A stretch of 64,000 nucleotides of DNA from Daedaleopsis sinensis. Its lineage: Eukaryota; Basidiomycota; Agaricomycetes; Polyporales; Polyporaceae. This document shows, piece after piece, positions 9,436-23,324 of the stretch (its first letter is position 1; every line of letters starts with the position of its first letter). Where the stretch lies: the NCBI GenBank assembly GCA_033807695.1, contig CM066310.1, positions 1,488,001-1,552,000 of the forward strand, written 5' to 3'. The notes under the pieces are model-generated. The model did not search any database. It saw nothing but the letters and a program-made list of their open reading frames with translations, and had not been told where the DNA came from. Made by a program: the position numbers and the translations under genes.

Positions 9436-12400
9436 AGTGCTGAAGTCGCGCTGCGATGCTGAGAGCGACAAGTGAGGACTCGGAGGAGGTGGTGAGCAGA
9501 GAGAAAGGTCGAGTGGGTGTTGCCCGACCGTTGGTCGCACGTAAGGTCGGTAGTGCGAGATGAATATTAAACTAAGTTTGGTTGGTACCCACTGGCGTGT
9601 GCTCAAGTTAACCTCGGCAACTCGGATGATGCGATGAACGCTCAGGGACCAGGGTTCAGAGTCGCATCACCTCACTACGTCGAGTCAGATGGATTTGGGG
9701 CCTGTCTTCAATAAGTATGTTGGAATATACACAGGTAGCCATACACTGTCTCCATTTTTACATCAAATTGTAAGTAGCTCGAATACATGCATCCAGATTT
9801 GTGCACAACAACTCGCTGTACGCACACCTGTATTCACGCAACCTGAGCTTTCTTCTGGTCGGCTGGGAATCCCGAAAAGACAACATCGGCTATGTGCTGT
9901 CCTATGTCTCTAGCAACCGCCTGTGGGGCCGCCCGCACTTCATCTACAGCCAATCTCTACGTCCACATTTGTGCCGGCCGGAGGTGAACAAATAGTACGA
10001 TTCACTGTTGAATTCAATTCAAATGTAAAGAGAATTCTTCCAAACCAACCGCGGACCCTGACGTGCTCATGGACAACCGGTGAATGCTGAGGGATGACGA
10101 GATTCACTCCAGTGCACTTGTTTTACCCTCATCAGTACACCCTTGATCCCTACATTAATCACATCGGTTAAGCAGGACAGGAACACACACACGTATCCGA
10201 ATCTGCAACACTTCGAGTCTAGATGTCTGGTTCTCTGCAGGCTCACCGCTCTAAGAGGGCTACTGTCTAAATTTCTGAGAATCCGCCACTGACTCAATCA
10301 CTGCAGAGACAAGTTGAAGGAGAATATGCTGTTTAGATGGATGGTTTCCGGAATGCATTGAATATGTGAACACGTATGGATCCGAACCTCCTCATCAAAC
10401 GGAGACGGTACCTGGACGGTACCTCGTTGTCTGGCTGTGGTTAGCCACTAGTACATCTGCGGCTGCTTCCGCATTTCCCTGAGAACATTCAGACTAGTGT
10501 GTGGTGTGTCGTGATTAGCCTGGCACCTAGGATGGTCTGAATTTCAACTCAGTTCCAGGTTAGCGTGTGGAGCTACGGGTCACTAGAGCAACAGTACCCG
10601 CATGTTGGTGCGCGGCATACACGTTCCGGAGTAATGACAAACGGGCCCACTCCAAACATAGTGTGTCATCCCGAATTTCCGTGGCTGCTGACTCCATGCA
10701 GATCGCACCAGCAGAGTCTGAAACACACAAGTCATGTATCACAATTCAATATTCAATACGGATCGAATGACGCCACTGACCAGGCGGTAACCACTCCCCG
10801 GGATCGCCGGCCAGGAACATTCCGATGCTCGCATGTTACACCCAGCAACGCGATGACCGCTCGTCCGAAGCGTGCGGAACCACAAAGCATCCGGGCCTCC
10901 GGCAGCACAAAGCTGGAGCCGCACGGGCCCCAGACGAAGGCTATAAAGATCCGGGGGTGCTCCGCGGCGTTGGGCACCACTCCCTCTGTCTCCCTCCTCG
11001 TACTCAACGTCTCTCCTCACCCACGGCTTGCTCGTCGTGCAAGCGCGGAGTCACTGTCATCCCTGGACAGCACCGTACGGTACGCTGTGCACACCACACC
11101 TTTTACGATGACATCCTGACTGCTATCACCGCTCCAGGCTCAGTGCACGCCGGCTGCCTTTACCCGGGGCCACTTGTGGTACGTCACGCTGCGTACATCA
11201 GCGTCCAAGGAGTGTGCCGCTGACCGCTGTCGTGTGCAGGTACCGTCGTGGGCAAGGCCGTGCCTTGCATGCTTCAACCAGACTTGCGGTATGTGGCTGC
11301 ATGCATCTTTTGCAGACTATGTTCTGATGCGAGTAGTACAGCCGTAGGACGAACCCTGGCCGGGGTAGCTCGGAGGTATGACGACCGGCGAGCCACGCTC
11401 TTGGAGCCACCGTGCACGCAGGTATATTGCAAGCTCTGACAGTGATGGTATGGTACAGCACGCTGATGAGTACGCGACCGCCATCGTGAACTCAGCGGAG
11501 GGTAGACATCAAGTATATACAGTATTACTAGATGCGTGCGAGTTGGATGGAGGAGCGCTGTCGGGACTCTCTGTGACCGCGTAGTGCACCGCGTCATAGA
11601 CAGATCCGAGAGCACGAGGGGAGACCTGCTTGATGGTGGACTCGGAGTCCCATTTCAGTGGAACAATAAGGCGGCAGTGAGATGTTATCTCGGATCCTTG
11701 CGGACGCCGCCGGCGGAGGACTCGTATGCGGTAGTATAGCTGCAGTTCGTCCGTGGTAGCACGAGTACCGGAGACGGACGACGTTTCACAGGTATTTCAT
11801 CGCTACTCCTAGCGAGGTGGGTGCGTCGAGGCCTTACTGGCCGGCACAGCGCTGTGTAGTACTTGCTGTAGTCTGTAACACTGGCATCAGTACCCTCGAC
11901 AATACACTTTACGCGTACGCGTACAGTCTCATGCTGGCGGGAGCACCTCCCTGGGCCCCAAGGACCGAGTGGCTAGCGAATCTGTGCACGACTCACGAAC
12001 GTGTCCTGAACTCGGAGGCAGCGGATTGAGTTCTCGAGCGTGTTCCTGCTCGCATGAGTCGAGTGAGCAAGGAGCGAGCTGTACATATGCGCGCGTGAAC
12101 AATGCGAGCATGTATGCCTTCGAGTCTCTCTGACATGGGTTGGGTATAACGTACAGCCTTCGACGTGCAGTCAAAGTACGTACCTTTCGTTTTCTGGCTC
12201 GGGTGCTCATGCTGAACACGTTTGATGCCCTCTGAACAGGTACACATACTCCTACTACTCCCCTCAGCTGCGAGCTGCGAGATACCGGGCGTGACCGTCG
12301 GGATACAGCTCATGCGCCGTGTGCATCGTCAGCCACAGAGCGTTGAGCGACGGTGCATCGTCGGCCGCGGTTCCTCAGCAGGCACGGGCGATTCGGAGAC

Positions 12401-13916
12401 TGCTTCGCGTTCGTGCTCGTGCCCGCATCGAGTATGATACCTGCTGAGTATGTCCCGCGGACTCGCGATGCCGGTTGCGAACATCGGAGTCCGGCGGCGC
12501 GCACGTACCTGAGGGCCCCTGCGCGGGACGTACCTGTCGGTGGCCCCGCGTGTCCGCGTCCGGACGGGTATTGATGCGCCGCGACGACACGACTGAGTCG
12601 CACCCGGCCTGGTCAATAAGACGGAGCGGCGCGCTCGCACACGTCCGGTTCGCGCCTCGGGGATTGTCGCGAGGTCGTGCTCTCAGCTCGAGCTCGGACC
12701 CCGCCTGTTCGTCCACGACGGTCGTTCCTGTCAGCCGGAGATTCAGCCAGCGTAAGACGGGTCTGATACGGCGGTACAGGGAGCATGGTACGTACCTGTA
12801 GCATGAGCGGCGACGAAATCCATCGCTGAGAGCCATGAGCGTACGGGGCATCGTCCGTGCTCGGGTTTGCTGAGGATGTGCCGCGGACCCGCAATGACGG
12901 CGACGGAGTCGGGTCGCGAACATCGGAGTCCGGTGGCGAGGACTGTGGGTTGCCGTGCGTGAGGTCTGCGTGAACGTCTGCGGAGTGCGCCGCGACGACG
13001 CGACTGAGTTGCGCGCGTGCTGGATAGAACAGAGGGGGCCGCGTGTGTCAGTGCAGATCGTGCCTCAGGGATTAGCTCGACGTCGTTCCTGTCGGCCGGA
13101 GATGCAGACAGCGGACGACAGAACAGACTCGCGGCAGCTCACACTCGCGGCAGCTCACACTCGCGGCAGCTCACAGTACAGCATGGTACGTACCTGCAGC
13201 ATTGGCCGCGACGAGATAGATGGCTGATTGGCTCTCAGGTCGGGGCGTGGGCAGGCAGTGGATCGAAAGGGGATTCGGCATTTGCAGTAAGTACGTACAT
13301 TGTGGAACGCGGGAGGTTGTGAGTGTGGGAGAGGGCCAGGGGGCGTGTATAATAGGCGGGACAGGCGGAGGGGCAGAACACTGGAGAATAGATAGTGAGT
13401 ACTTACCTGAGGGTGGTGCTTGTCACTGTGCGCTATCACCGTCTTCGTAGCCACAGCGGCATTGTCTTGAACGACGACGGCGAGGCGGCGGGCTGCGGGC
13501 GGGGGCGGGGGCGGGGACGGGGGCGGGGGCAGAGGAGGAGGGAGAGAAGCTGGAAGGGGGAGAAGGAGAGCGCGGTTTCGAGGCGTCGAGGGCGGTCCTT
13601 TCAAAGGGACGTCCTGCCATGGGCCGCCGCACGAGTGACGGTGAGCAGCTGCCACAGAGCGGATGGCGGACGGCGAGCTGGAGGATGTCCGAGCCTCGAA
13701 AGGAAGGAGGAACGGGGTGCGATCGGACACGGCCTGCTTGCTTGGCTGGCACCGTCCGTCACGAAAGAACGGAAGGCGTCGAGCGTTGGGCGCTCATCTT
13801 GAGAACGAGGAGTTGAGTGGGGGAGGGCGGAGGGTGTGTGTGGTGCTGACCTTGACTTGCTCGTCGTCCAAGTAGACTCGTCTTCCGCTTCACTTCAGAA
13901 AACAGCGAGACGCGCA

Positions 13917-13944
13917 CACGTGATTAAGGAGATAAGATAAGATA
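13917..13944 (+). promoter_or_regulatory. Uricase promoter, copy 2
   Basis: CACGTG at 13917-13922 and GATAAGATAAGATA at 13931-13944, about 137 bases before the start codon. The TATA-like element near 14005 reads CCTACATAAG, two bases shorter than in copy 1, so the canonical TATA core is broken. Confidence 0.65.
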
Positions 13945-14080
13945 ACATATGGATCGGAGTCGAGACAGGTCTGGTCGAGATGCTCGCGCTTCTCCTGGAC
14001 CTCCTACATAAGCTCGTCGCGCTCTCGAATACACGCAAGCCCTCCTGGTCGTCCTTCCATCACTTGAGCCAACCACAAGC

Positions 14081-15513
14081 ATGTCCGAACTCTCCTACCT
14101 CTCTCATGCTCGCTACGGTAAGGACAAGGTCCGCGTTCTCCGCGTCGTCCGCGAGGGTGGATGGCATAACATCGTCGAGTACAACGTCACCGCTCTCGTC
14201 GAGGGGGATATCGAAGTCAGGTTAGCTCTCTGATCTCTATACAGCCTTAACCATGTGGACCCGCTCAAACCCCGCCGCGGATCAGCTACACTAAGGCGGA
14301 CAACTCCGTTGTGGTGGCCACAGATTCGAGTACGTCCACCACTCTTGATCTATTCACTTTCACTCCTCGTCGGATCCTTACGATGCGTACGCAGTAAAGA
14401 ACATTACCTACTGTAAGCCTCCAGCACTGTGCCCACCACTCTCAACGAACGTGTTGCGCAACCAGACCTCGCCAAGACCTCTCCTCACGTCCTCGTCCCG
14501 GAGCGCTTCGCACTGCACCTCGGCACACACCTCGTGTCCAAGTACGCGCACCTGAAGAAGGCCTTCATTACCGTCGAGCAACTCAGGTGGCAGCGCATTC
14601 CTATCTCCCAGGGTGCGGGCCAGACCCCCAAGCCGCACTCGCACTCGTTCTATCGCGACGGCGACGAGAAGCGTACCGTAGAGGTCGAGGTGCGGCCCAC
14701 ATCCTGATCATCCTTCCCTGCAGCTGGGTCCTCCATCGTTCCGAGAGATACCGCCCGTCTGATCCTGTTCATCCGCCAGATCGATGCCACAGGCGGCAAG
14801 GACAAGCTCGTCGCGCGCGTGACCTCGGGCGTGAAAGACCTGCTCGTGATCAAGACGACCGGCTCCGCGTTCGAGTCCTTCGTGCGCGACGAGTACACGA
14901 CGCTCGCCGAGGTCAACGACCGCATCTTCTCGACCTCCGTCGACCTCGCGTACACCTTCGCACCCCTCTCTATTCCTAAACCTGCCGACGGCGAGGGTAG
15001 GGTCTTCGACGCGCCGGTCAAGGGGGACGCCGCGAAGGGCACGCCGTGGGACGGGGACGCACTCGCCGCGTCCGCGCGCGAGGTCACCCTGGAGGTGTTT
15101 GCGCTCGACGAGAGCGCGAGCGTCCAGGTACGCATACAGCGCACGCGTGTGTTCGACTGTTCATGCCTGACTTCCATGTCCCACAGGCGACGCTGTACAA
15201 GATGTGCCAGCGGATCATCACTGAGAACCCGCACATCACGTCCGTGTCCTACAAGCTCCCAAACAAGCACTACGTCCCTGTGGACATGAAGTACATCGGC
15301 ATCGACAACACGTCTCCGTACGTTCGCGTCATCCGCCTGGTACTCACGCACGAGCGTTCTGACCAGCCGTCTCTTGCGATAGTCCCAACGCGGATGTCTT
15401 CCTGCCCCTCGCCGCACCGAGGTATGTCCATTGTCTACAGTCCAGTCACGCTCACCGCGATCGCTGACGTCGAGTGCAGCGGCCTCATCTCCGCCACCGT
15501 CTCGCGCAAGTGA
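14081..15513 (+). CDS. URO1: Uricase (urate oxidase), copy 2
   Basis: Exons 14081-14220, 14286-14329, 14395-14412, 14466-14689, 14780-15127, 15187-15317, 15383-15421 and 15480-15513; 325 residues. All catalytic positions listed for copy 1 are kept, and the N-terminal motif is the usual YGKD. The acceptor of intron 4 reads CGCCAG, as in copy 3, where copies 1 and 4 have CTCCAG; AG is intact. Exon 7 and intron 7 match copy 1, whereas the promoter matches copy 3, so the gene is a mosaic. Fully open and probably functional. Confidence 0.95.
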
Positions 15514-15629
15514 AGCTGCTCAAGAGGTGTTGTCGCGGGCGCCTATCGCTGTGGCCGGCGGGCGCGCGCACAGAAGGCCGCAATGTACCATTCGGAATCG
15601 CCGAGAAAGGGCGTGTTTTGGGACATATA

Positions 15630-15715
15630 GAGCACTTGGCGTGTTGCGAGATATACAGAGCACGCGGGGCGGTTCGTCGAGATACAGAGCACTCGGGGCG
15701 GTTCGTCGAGATACA
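15630..15715. repeat. 29 bp tandem repeat downstream of uricase 2
   Basis: Same organisation as 6388-6473: one diverged and two good copies. Confidence 0.85.
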
Positions 15716-16017
15716 AGCGTGCAGACGCGGTTTGGGACACATGGAGGACGTCGGTGAGTCTCTATTCTCGCTACTGTACAGACACGTCCAAGTAAATTTA
15801 ATGAAGCTGCAGCCTCCATCTTCCTTGTGTCTCCGCCGCCCACCATCCGGTTCTGTGTACTCACCTCCGTAATGTGAGTGTACTCCGTGCTCCCGTCGCT
15901 CGCTGCCATGCTCAAAGAAAATTGGATTCAGTGCTGTCAGCTGTGCATGAGCGCGTCCCCGACGTCTCCAAGGTGCGTGCGTATCTGGTCCGCAGAAACG
16001 TCCTCGACATGCGTTCG

Positions 16018-17054
16018 GGCGCATCCTGCACGTCTCGTCCTCGAGATGCGCACGATGCGCCGCCAAACCCACTCACACGCACCCGCAAGATCTGATAACA
16101 CGTCGAAGACGTGTACCGTGCCCGTGCACGCCCTGGAGACGGCTCGAAAGTCGCGTACCATGCGCATGAGACCGTCCGGATGTCAGAGCGACGCAATACA
16201 GCCCACAGACACTAGGTTGGACCTCGGAGGCGCATCCTGCACATCTCGAATACGAGATCTGCAGGTGGCGCCGCCACGTAGGAGAGAACCGAGCACACGC
16301 AGTCGCAAGCTCCGAGAACTCTTCCCGGACGCGTACCGTGCCCATGCGCGCGCGCCGGTGACGCCTCGAAAGTCGCGTACCGTACGTGTACGACCCACCG
16401 GCATACGCGTACCGTGCTTAACGCGTCGAAGACGCTTACCGTGCCTGGGCACGCCCCGGGTCCCATCAGCGACACACGACACAGGCCACATGTACGAGCA
16501 CATAAACCAGTGGCACGTCCTGCACGTCTCGAGTACGAGACGTGCAGAATGCGTCGCCATGCGGGAGAGAACGTCGCACGCAAGCTCCGAGGTGTACCGT
16601 CCCATGCGCGCGCCGGCGACGATTCGAAAGTCGCGTACCGTAGGTGTACGACCCACCTGCACACGCGTACCGTGCGTGTGTGCGGAGCGGTGATGTCCAG
16701 ACGGCTTGGTACCGTGTCCGCCACCGACGGTCGAACCTTAGGTACCGTATGCATGTAGCGCACAAGGAGCTCACCGACTCGCGCACCGGCTGCGCTCAGA
16801 CACAGGTACCGACTCGAACGGGAAGCACGATGGCAATCCCGCGCCGACCTCCGCGAACTCGTCGCTCACCCCATGCTACTCTCTCGCCGCACAACCTTCG
16901 CAACGCGACAGGATGCCCCCCGAAGCGTATCCCAGCTCACGACACGACGGCGTCGTGCTCGGCTGGTAGGTAGGTCTCGGACCGGGAAGTGCTAGCGATC
17001 CACGCGCACTGACGCATCCTGCACATCTCGTGCTCGAGATGTGCACGATGCGTC
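16018..17054. repeat. Stem-loop block, unit 2
   Basis: Stem-loops at 16018-16061, 16229-16272, 16520-16547 and 17011-17054, identical in structure to those of unit 1. Confidence 0.8.
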
Positions 17055-17955
17055 GCCACGACTTGCGCAAGACCCCGAAACAGGTCCTCGGTGTCGCCAC
17101 ACTCGCAATCGGGTACCGTATCCGTGCGGCCTATGTTGCCGACGCACGACGCGGCACGAGGAACATCCTATGCGGTTGACGACACGACAGCACGAGCTCG
17201 CAGCTCCAGAAACACAAGCACGCCGCCCGGATATCCCATCCGGACCAAGTGATCAAGCCCGGCGGAAGCTCACAGCCTGCGCTATGCAACTCGTGCGCTG
17301 TCAATCGCTCCCCACAAGGGTCTACATCCCTCGCCACACAATTCGCAGGACGACGTGCTCCGGCGACGCACGTACCACACATCGCGTGCTAAGACCTCGA
17401 GACGGTACTGAGAGATGAGCCACGCACCGTACGCTGAGGGGCTTCGTCGCGCACCCCCGGCTGTCCTTGAGATCGGAAGTCTGTTGCGCGCAGTGAGGTC
17501 AAGCTCGAGGTGGCCGTGAGGTGCTCGACACGTACCATTCACTCGATGCTGCACAGGGCACGGGCGACAACGCGACGGGAGACGCATCAGGCGGCGGATG
17601 GGTGCAGAGTGCACAGGGATGGTGAAGGAACTTAGGAAGATGGACATACGTGAGTTGCACGGACGACCGCGACTAAGCGAGAGCGGTGTTTGGGAACGAT
17701 ATGCTCACGCCCTTGATCTTGACAGGCACGAGGCTACCTATCGGCGTCGGAACCTCCCGAACGGTACATGCGGAACGTCCCGCTGCGACAGACGAGGCGC
17801 GTCGCTGCGCGTGGTACGGGTATGTCCGTTTCCGAACGGCAAATTCTGCGAGCCCCGCGACGATTTCGCGACACTGCGTGGATGCTCGATTCATCACATA
17901 CATCGGCGACAAGCAATGAGTTGGCACTAACACTGTACTCTACGGTAATACATGT

Positions 17956-18677
17956 TCACTGACGCTGACGCTTGCGAGGTGGCGCGACTACCACGACTCG
18001 ACGCTGCCACCTTCGTTTCAAGGCCCTGCGACGCTCCTCGCGTGACTCCTCGTCGTCGCTGGACTCGGATATCGGGTCGTCCGACAGCTCCCTCCCCCAT
18101 GTCTCCGCCTCGGCCTCCATCTCGGCCGTCACCGTCACCGGGGACTTTGGCTTCTTACGCCCCTTCTCGTTGCGTGGGTCTGTCACCGGACGTTCGCGAT
18201 GGCTGCCAGCGTCCGGCCGGACGTGCTTCTTCGGGATGCCGTCGTGTCTGGGGCTCGGGGCAACCAGAAGGGGGTTCTTCGCTGCGGCCCGGCGCTGCTC
18301 GTCCGACACAGGCTCAAAGTGCATCTGGCCGGTCTCCCAGAGCGCGAGCAGGTGGCTGATGCGCGCGAGCCCGGTGTGGTGGCTCAGGTTTCGGAACCTG
18401 TACGTCGGGGGGAAGTTGACGAGCGCGTAGCCATACCCGACGTACACCTCCCGGACGTACTCCGGCAGGGACCAGCGCATGCGCGCATCGGGCACGCCGG
18501 TGAGGGACACTAGCGGGTTGGTTCGCAATAGGTGAGTCGAGCGAGTGGGGAGATGGCAGGAAGGTATGTAGAGTCACCAAGCTTGTTGTTGATGCTGACC
18601 CGGAGCCGGCTCCGCCTCTCCATCTCCCGTCGCGAGAAGCCCTTGCTGCTGGAAGTGGTGCCTATAGGACGAGCCAT
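17956..18677 (-). CDS. Unknown basic protein, complete copy 2
   Basis: Exons 18677-18578 and 18509-17956, 217 residues. Nearly identical to copy 3 in exon 1 (SSKGFSRREMERRSRLRV), unlike copy 1. The acidic patch reads SDDEESREE. The intron donor is GTGACT as in copy 1. Family not recognised; it spans the junction of units 2 and 3. Confidence 0.7.
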
Positions 18678-21600
18678 TGTGCTGAAGTCGCGCTGCGATG
18701 CTGAGAGCGACAAGTGAGGACTCGGAGGAGGTGGTGAGCAGAGAGAAAGGTCGAGTGGGTGTTGCCCGACCGTTGGTCGCACGTAAGGTCGGTAGTGCGA
18801 GATGAATATTAAACTAAGTTTGGTTGGTACCCACTGGCGTGTGCTCAAGTTAACCTCGGCAACTCGGATGATGCGATGAACGCTCAGGGACCAGGGTTCA
18901 GAGTCGCATCACCTCACTACGTCGAGTCAGATGGATTTGGGGCCTGTCTTCAATAAGTATGTTGGAATATACACAGGTAGCCATACACTGTCTCCATTTT
19001 TACATCAAATTGTAAGTAGCTCGAATACATGCATCCAGATTTGTGCACAACAACTCGCTGTACGCACACCTGTATTCACGCAACCTGAGCTTTCTTCTGG
19101 TCGGCTGGGAATCCCGAAAAGACAACATCGGCTATGTGCTGTCCTATGTCTCTAGCAACCGCCTGTGGGGCCGCCCGCACTTCATCTACAGCCAATCTCT
19201 ACGTCCACATTTGTGCCGGCCGGAGGTGAACAAATAGTACGATTCACTGTTGAATTCAATTCAAATGTAAAGAGAATTCTTCCAAACCAACCGCGGACCC
19301 TGACGTGCTCATGGACAACCGGTGAATGCTGAGGGATGACGAGATTCACTCCAGTGCACTTGTTTTACCCTCATCAGTACACCCTTGATCCCTACATTAA
19401 TCACATCGGTTAAGCAGGACAGGAACACACACACGTATCCGAATCTGCAACACTTCGAGTCTAGATGTCTGGTTCTCTGCAGGCTCACCGCTCTAAGAGG
19501 GCTACTGTCTAAATTTCTGAGAATCCGCCACTGACTCAATCACTGCAGAGACAAGTTGAAGGAGAATATGCTGTTTAGATGGATGGTTTCCGGAATGCAT
19601 TGAATATGTGAACACGTATGGATCCGAACCTCCTCATCAAACGGAGACGGTACCTGGACGGTACCTCGTTGTCTGGCTGTGGTTAGCCACTAGTACATCT
19701 GCGGCTGCTTCCGCATTTCCCTGAGAACATTCAGACTAGTGTGTGGTGTGTCGTGATTAGCCTGGCACCTAGGATGGTCTGAATTTCAACTCAGTTCCAG
19801 GTTAGCGTGTGGAGCTACGGGTCACTAGAGCAACAGTACCCGCATGTTGGTGCGCGGCATACACGTTCCGGAGTAATGACAAACGGGCCCACTCCAAACA
19901 TAGTGTGTCATCCCGAATTTCCGTGGCTGCTGACTCCATGCAGATCGCACCAGCAGAGTCTGAAACACACAAGTCATGTATCACAATTCAATATTCAATA
20001 CGGATCGAATGACGCCACTGACCAGGCGGTAACCACTCCCCGGGATCGCCGGCCAGGGACATTCCGATGCTCGCATGTTACACCCAGCAACGCGATGACC
20101 GCTCGTCCGAAGCGTGCGGAACCACAAAGCATCCGCGCCCCCGGCAGCACGAAGCCGGGGCCGCACGGGCCCCAGACGAAGGCTATAAAGATCCGGGGGT
20201 GCTCAGCGGCGCTGGGCACCACTCCCTCTGTCTCCCTCCTCGTACTCAACGTCTCTCCTCACCCACGGCTTGCTCGTCGTGCAAGCACGGAGTCACTGTC
20301 ATCCCTGGACAGCACCGTACGGTACGCTGTGCACACCACACCTTTTACGCCGACATCCTGACTGCTATCACCGTTCCAGGCTCAGTGCACGCCGGCTGCC
20401 TTTACCCGGGGCCACTTGTGGTACGTCACGCTGCGTACATCAGCGTCCAAGGAGTGTGCCGCTGACCGCTGTCGTGTGCAGGTACCGTCGTGTGCAAGGC
20501 CGTGCCTTGCATGCTTCAACCAGACTTGCGGTATGTGGCTGCATGCATCTTTTGCAGACTATGTTCTGATGCGAGTAGTACAGCCGTAGGACGAACCCTG
20601 GCCGGGTAGCTCGGAGGTATGACGACCGGCGAGCCGCGCTCTTGGAGCCACCGGCGTGCACGCAGGTATATTGCAAGCTCTGACAGTGATGGTATGGTAC
20701 AGCACGCTGATGAGTACGCGACCGCCATCGTGAACTCAGCGGAGGGTAGACATCAAGTATATACAGTATTACTAGATGCGTGCGAGTTGGATGGAGGAGC
20801 GCTGTCGGGACTCTCTGTGACCGCGTAGTGCACCGCGTCATAGACAGATCCGAGAGCACGAGGGGAGACCTGCTTGATGGTGGACTCGGAGTCCCATTTC
20901 AGTGGAACAATAAGGCGGCAGTGAGATGTTATCTCGGATCCTTGCGGACGCCGCCGGCGGAGGACTCGTATGCGGTAGTATAGCTGCAGTTCGTCCGTGG
21001 TAGCACGAGTACCGGAGACGGACGACGTTTCACAGGTATTTCATCGCTACTCCTAGCGAGGTGGGTGCGTCGAGGCCTTACTGGCCGGCACAGCGCTGTG
21101 TAGTACTTGCTGTAGTCTGTAACACTGGCATCAGTACCCTCGACAATACACTTTACGCGTACGCGTACAGTCTCATGCTGGCGGGAGCACCTCCCTGGGC
21201 CCCAAGGACCGAGTGGCTAGCGAATCTGTGCACGACTCACGAACGTGTCCTGAACTCGGAGGCAGCGGATTGAGTTCTCGAGCGTGTTCCTGCTCGCATG
21301 AGTCGAGTGAGCAAGGAGCGAGCTGTACATATGCGCGCGTGAACAATGCGAGCATGTATGCCTTCGAGTCTCTCTGACATGGGTTGGGTATAACGTACAG
21401 CCTTCGACGTGCAGTCAAAGTACGTACCTTTCGTTTTCTGGCTCGGGTGCTCATGCTGAACACGTTTGATGCCCTCTGAACAGGTACACATACTCCTACT
21501 ACTCCCCTCAGCTGCGAGCTGCGAGATACCGGGCGTGACCGTCGGGATACAGCTCATGCGCCGTGTGCATCGTCAGCCACAGAGCGTTGAGCGACGGTGC

Positions 21601-23160
21601 ATCGTCGGCCGCGGTTCCTCAGCAGGCACGGGCGATTCGGAGACTGCTTCGCGTTCGTGCTCGTGCCCGCATCGAGTATGATACCTGCTGAGTATGTCCC
21701 GCGGACTCGCGATGCCGGTTGCGAACATCGGAGTCCGGCGGCGCGCACGTACCTGAGGGCCCCTGCGCGGGACGTACCTGTCGGTGGCCCCGCGTGTCCG
21801 CGTCCGGACGGGTATTGATGCGCCGCGACGACACGACTGAGTCGCACCCGGCCTGGTCGATAAGACGGAGCGGCGCGCTCGCACACGTCCAGTTCGCGCC
21901 TCGGGGATTGTCGCGAGGTCGTGCTCTCGGCTCGAGCTCGGACCCCGCCTGTTCGTCCACGACGGTCGTTCCTGTCAGCCGGAGATTCAGCCAGCGTAAG
22001 ACGGGTCTGATACGGCGGTACAGGGAGCATGGTACGTACCTGTAGCATGAGCGGCGACGAAATCCATCGCTGAGAGCCATGAGCGTACGGGGCATCGTCC
22101 GTGCTCGGGTTTGCTGAGGATGTGCCGCGGACCCGCAATGACGGCGACGGAGTCGGGTCGCGAACATCGGAGTCCGGTGGCGAGGACTGTGGGTTGCCGT
22201 GCGTGAGGTCTGCGTGAACGTCTGCGGAGTGCGCCGCGACGACGCGACTGAGTTGCGCGCGTGCTGGATAGAACAGAGGGGGCCGCGTGTGTCAGTGCAG
22301 ATCGTGCCTCAGGGATTAGCTCGACGTCGTTCCTGTCGGCCGGAGATGCAGACAGCGGACGACAGAACAGACTCGCGGCAGCTCACACTCGCGGCAGCTC
22401 ACACTCGCGGCAGCTCACAGTACAGCATGGTACGTACCTGCAGCATTGGCCGCGACGAGATAGATGGCTGATTGGCTCTCAGGTCGGGGCGTGGGCAGGC
22501 AGTGGATCGAAAGGGGATTCGGCATTTGCAGTAAGTACGTACATTGTGGAACGCGGGAGGTTGTGAGTGTGGGAGAGGGCCAGGGGGCGTGTATAATAGG
22601 CGGGACAGGCGGAGGGGCAGAACACTGGAGAATAGATAGTGAGTACTTACCTGAGGGTGGTGCTTGTCACTGTGCGCTATCACCGTCTTCGTAGCCACAG
22701 CGGCATTGTCTTGAACGACGACGGCGAGGCGGCGGGCTGCGGGCGGGGGCGGGGGCGGGGACGGGGGCGGGGGCAGAGGAGGAGGGAGAGAAGCTGGAAG
22801 GGGGAGAAGGAGAGCGCGGTTTCGAGGCGTCGAGGGCGGTCCTTTCAAAGGGACGTCCTGCCATGGGCCGCCGCACGAGTGACGGTGAGCAGCTGCCACA
22901 GAGCGGATGGCGGACGGCGAGCTGGAGGATGTCCGAGCCTCGAAAGGAAGGAGGAACGGGGTGCGATCGGACACGGCCTGCTTGCTTGGCTGGCACCGTC
23001 CGTCACGAAAGAACGGAAGGCGTCGAGCGTTGGGCGCTCATCTTGAGAACGAGGAGTTGAGTGGGGGAGGGCGGAGGGTGTGTGTGGTGCTGACCTTGAC
23101 TTGCTCGTCGTCCAAGTAGACTCGTCTTCCGCTTCACTTCAGAAAACAGCGAGACGCGCA

Positions 23161-23188
23161 CACGTGATTAAGGAGATAAGATAAGATA
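23161..23188 (+). promoter_or_regulatory. Uricase promoter, copy 3
   Basis: CACGTG at 23161-23166 and GATAAGATAAGATA at 23175-23188. The TATA-like element is the shortened CATAAG form, as in copy 2. Confidence 0.65.
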
Positions 23189-23324
23189 ACATATGGATCG
23201 GAGTCGAGACAGGTCTGGTCGAGATGCTCGCGCTTCTCCTGGACCTCCTACATAAGCTCGTCGCGCTCTCGAATACACGCAAGCCCTCCTGGTCGTCCTT
23301 CCATCACTTGAGCCAACCACAAGC

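Larger units (their letters stand above)
9312..18553. repeat. Tandem array unit 2
   Basis: Second unit, same gene order as unit 1. Its 5' part, up to about the middle of uricase, shares variants with unit 3; its 3' part shares variants with unit 1. It has three copies of a 16 bp element around 13131-13175 where units 1 and 4 have two. Sequence between genes corresponds block by block to unit 1 (offset +9242 from the uricase onward) and holds no extra gene that I can support. Confidence 0.97.
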
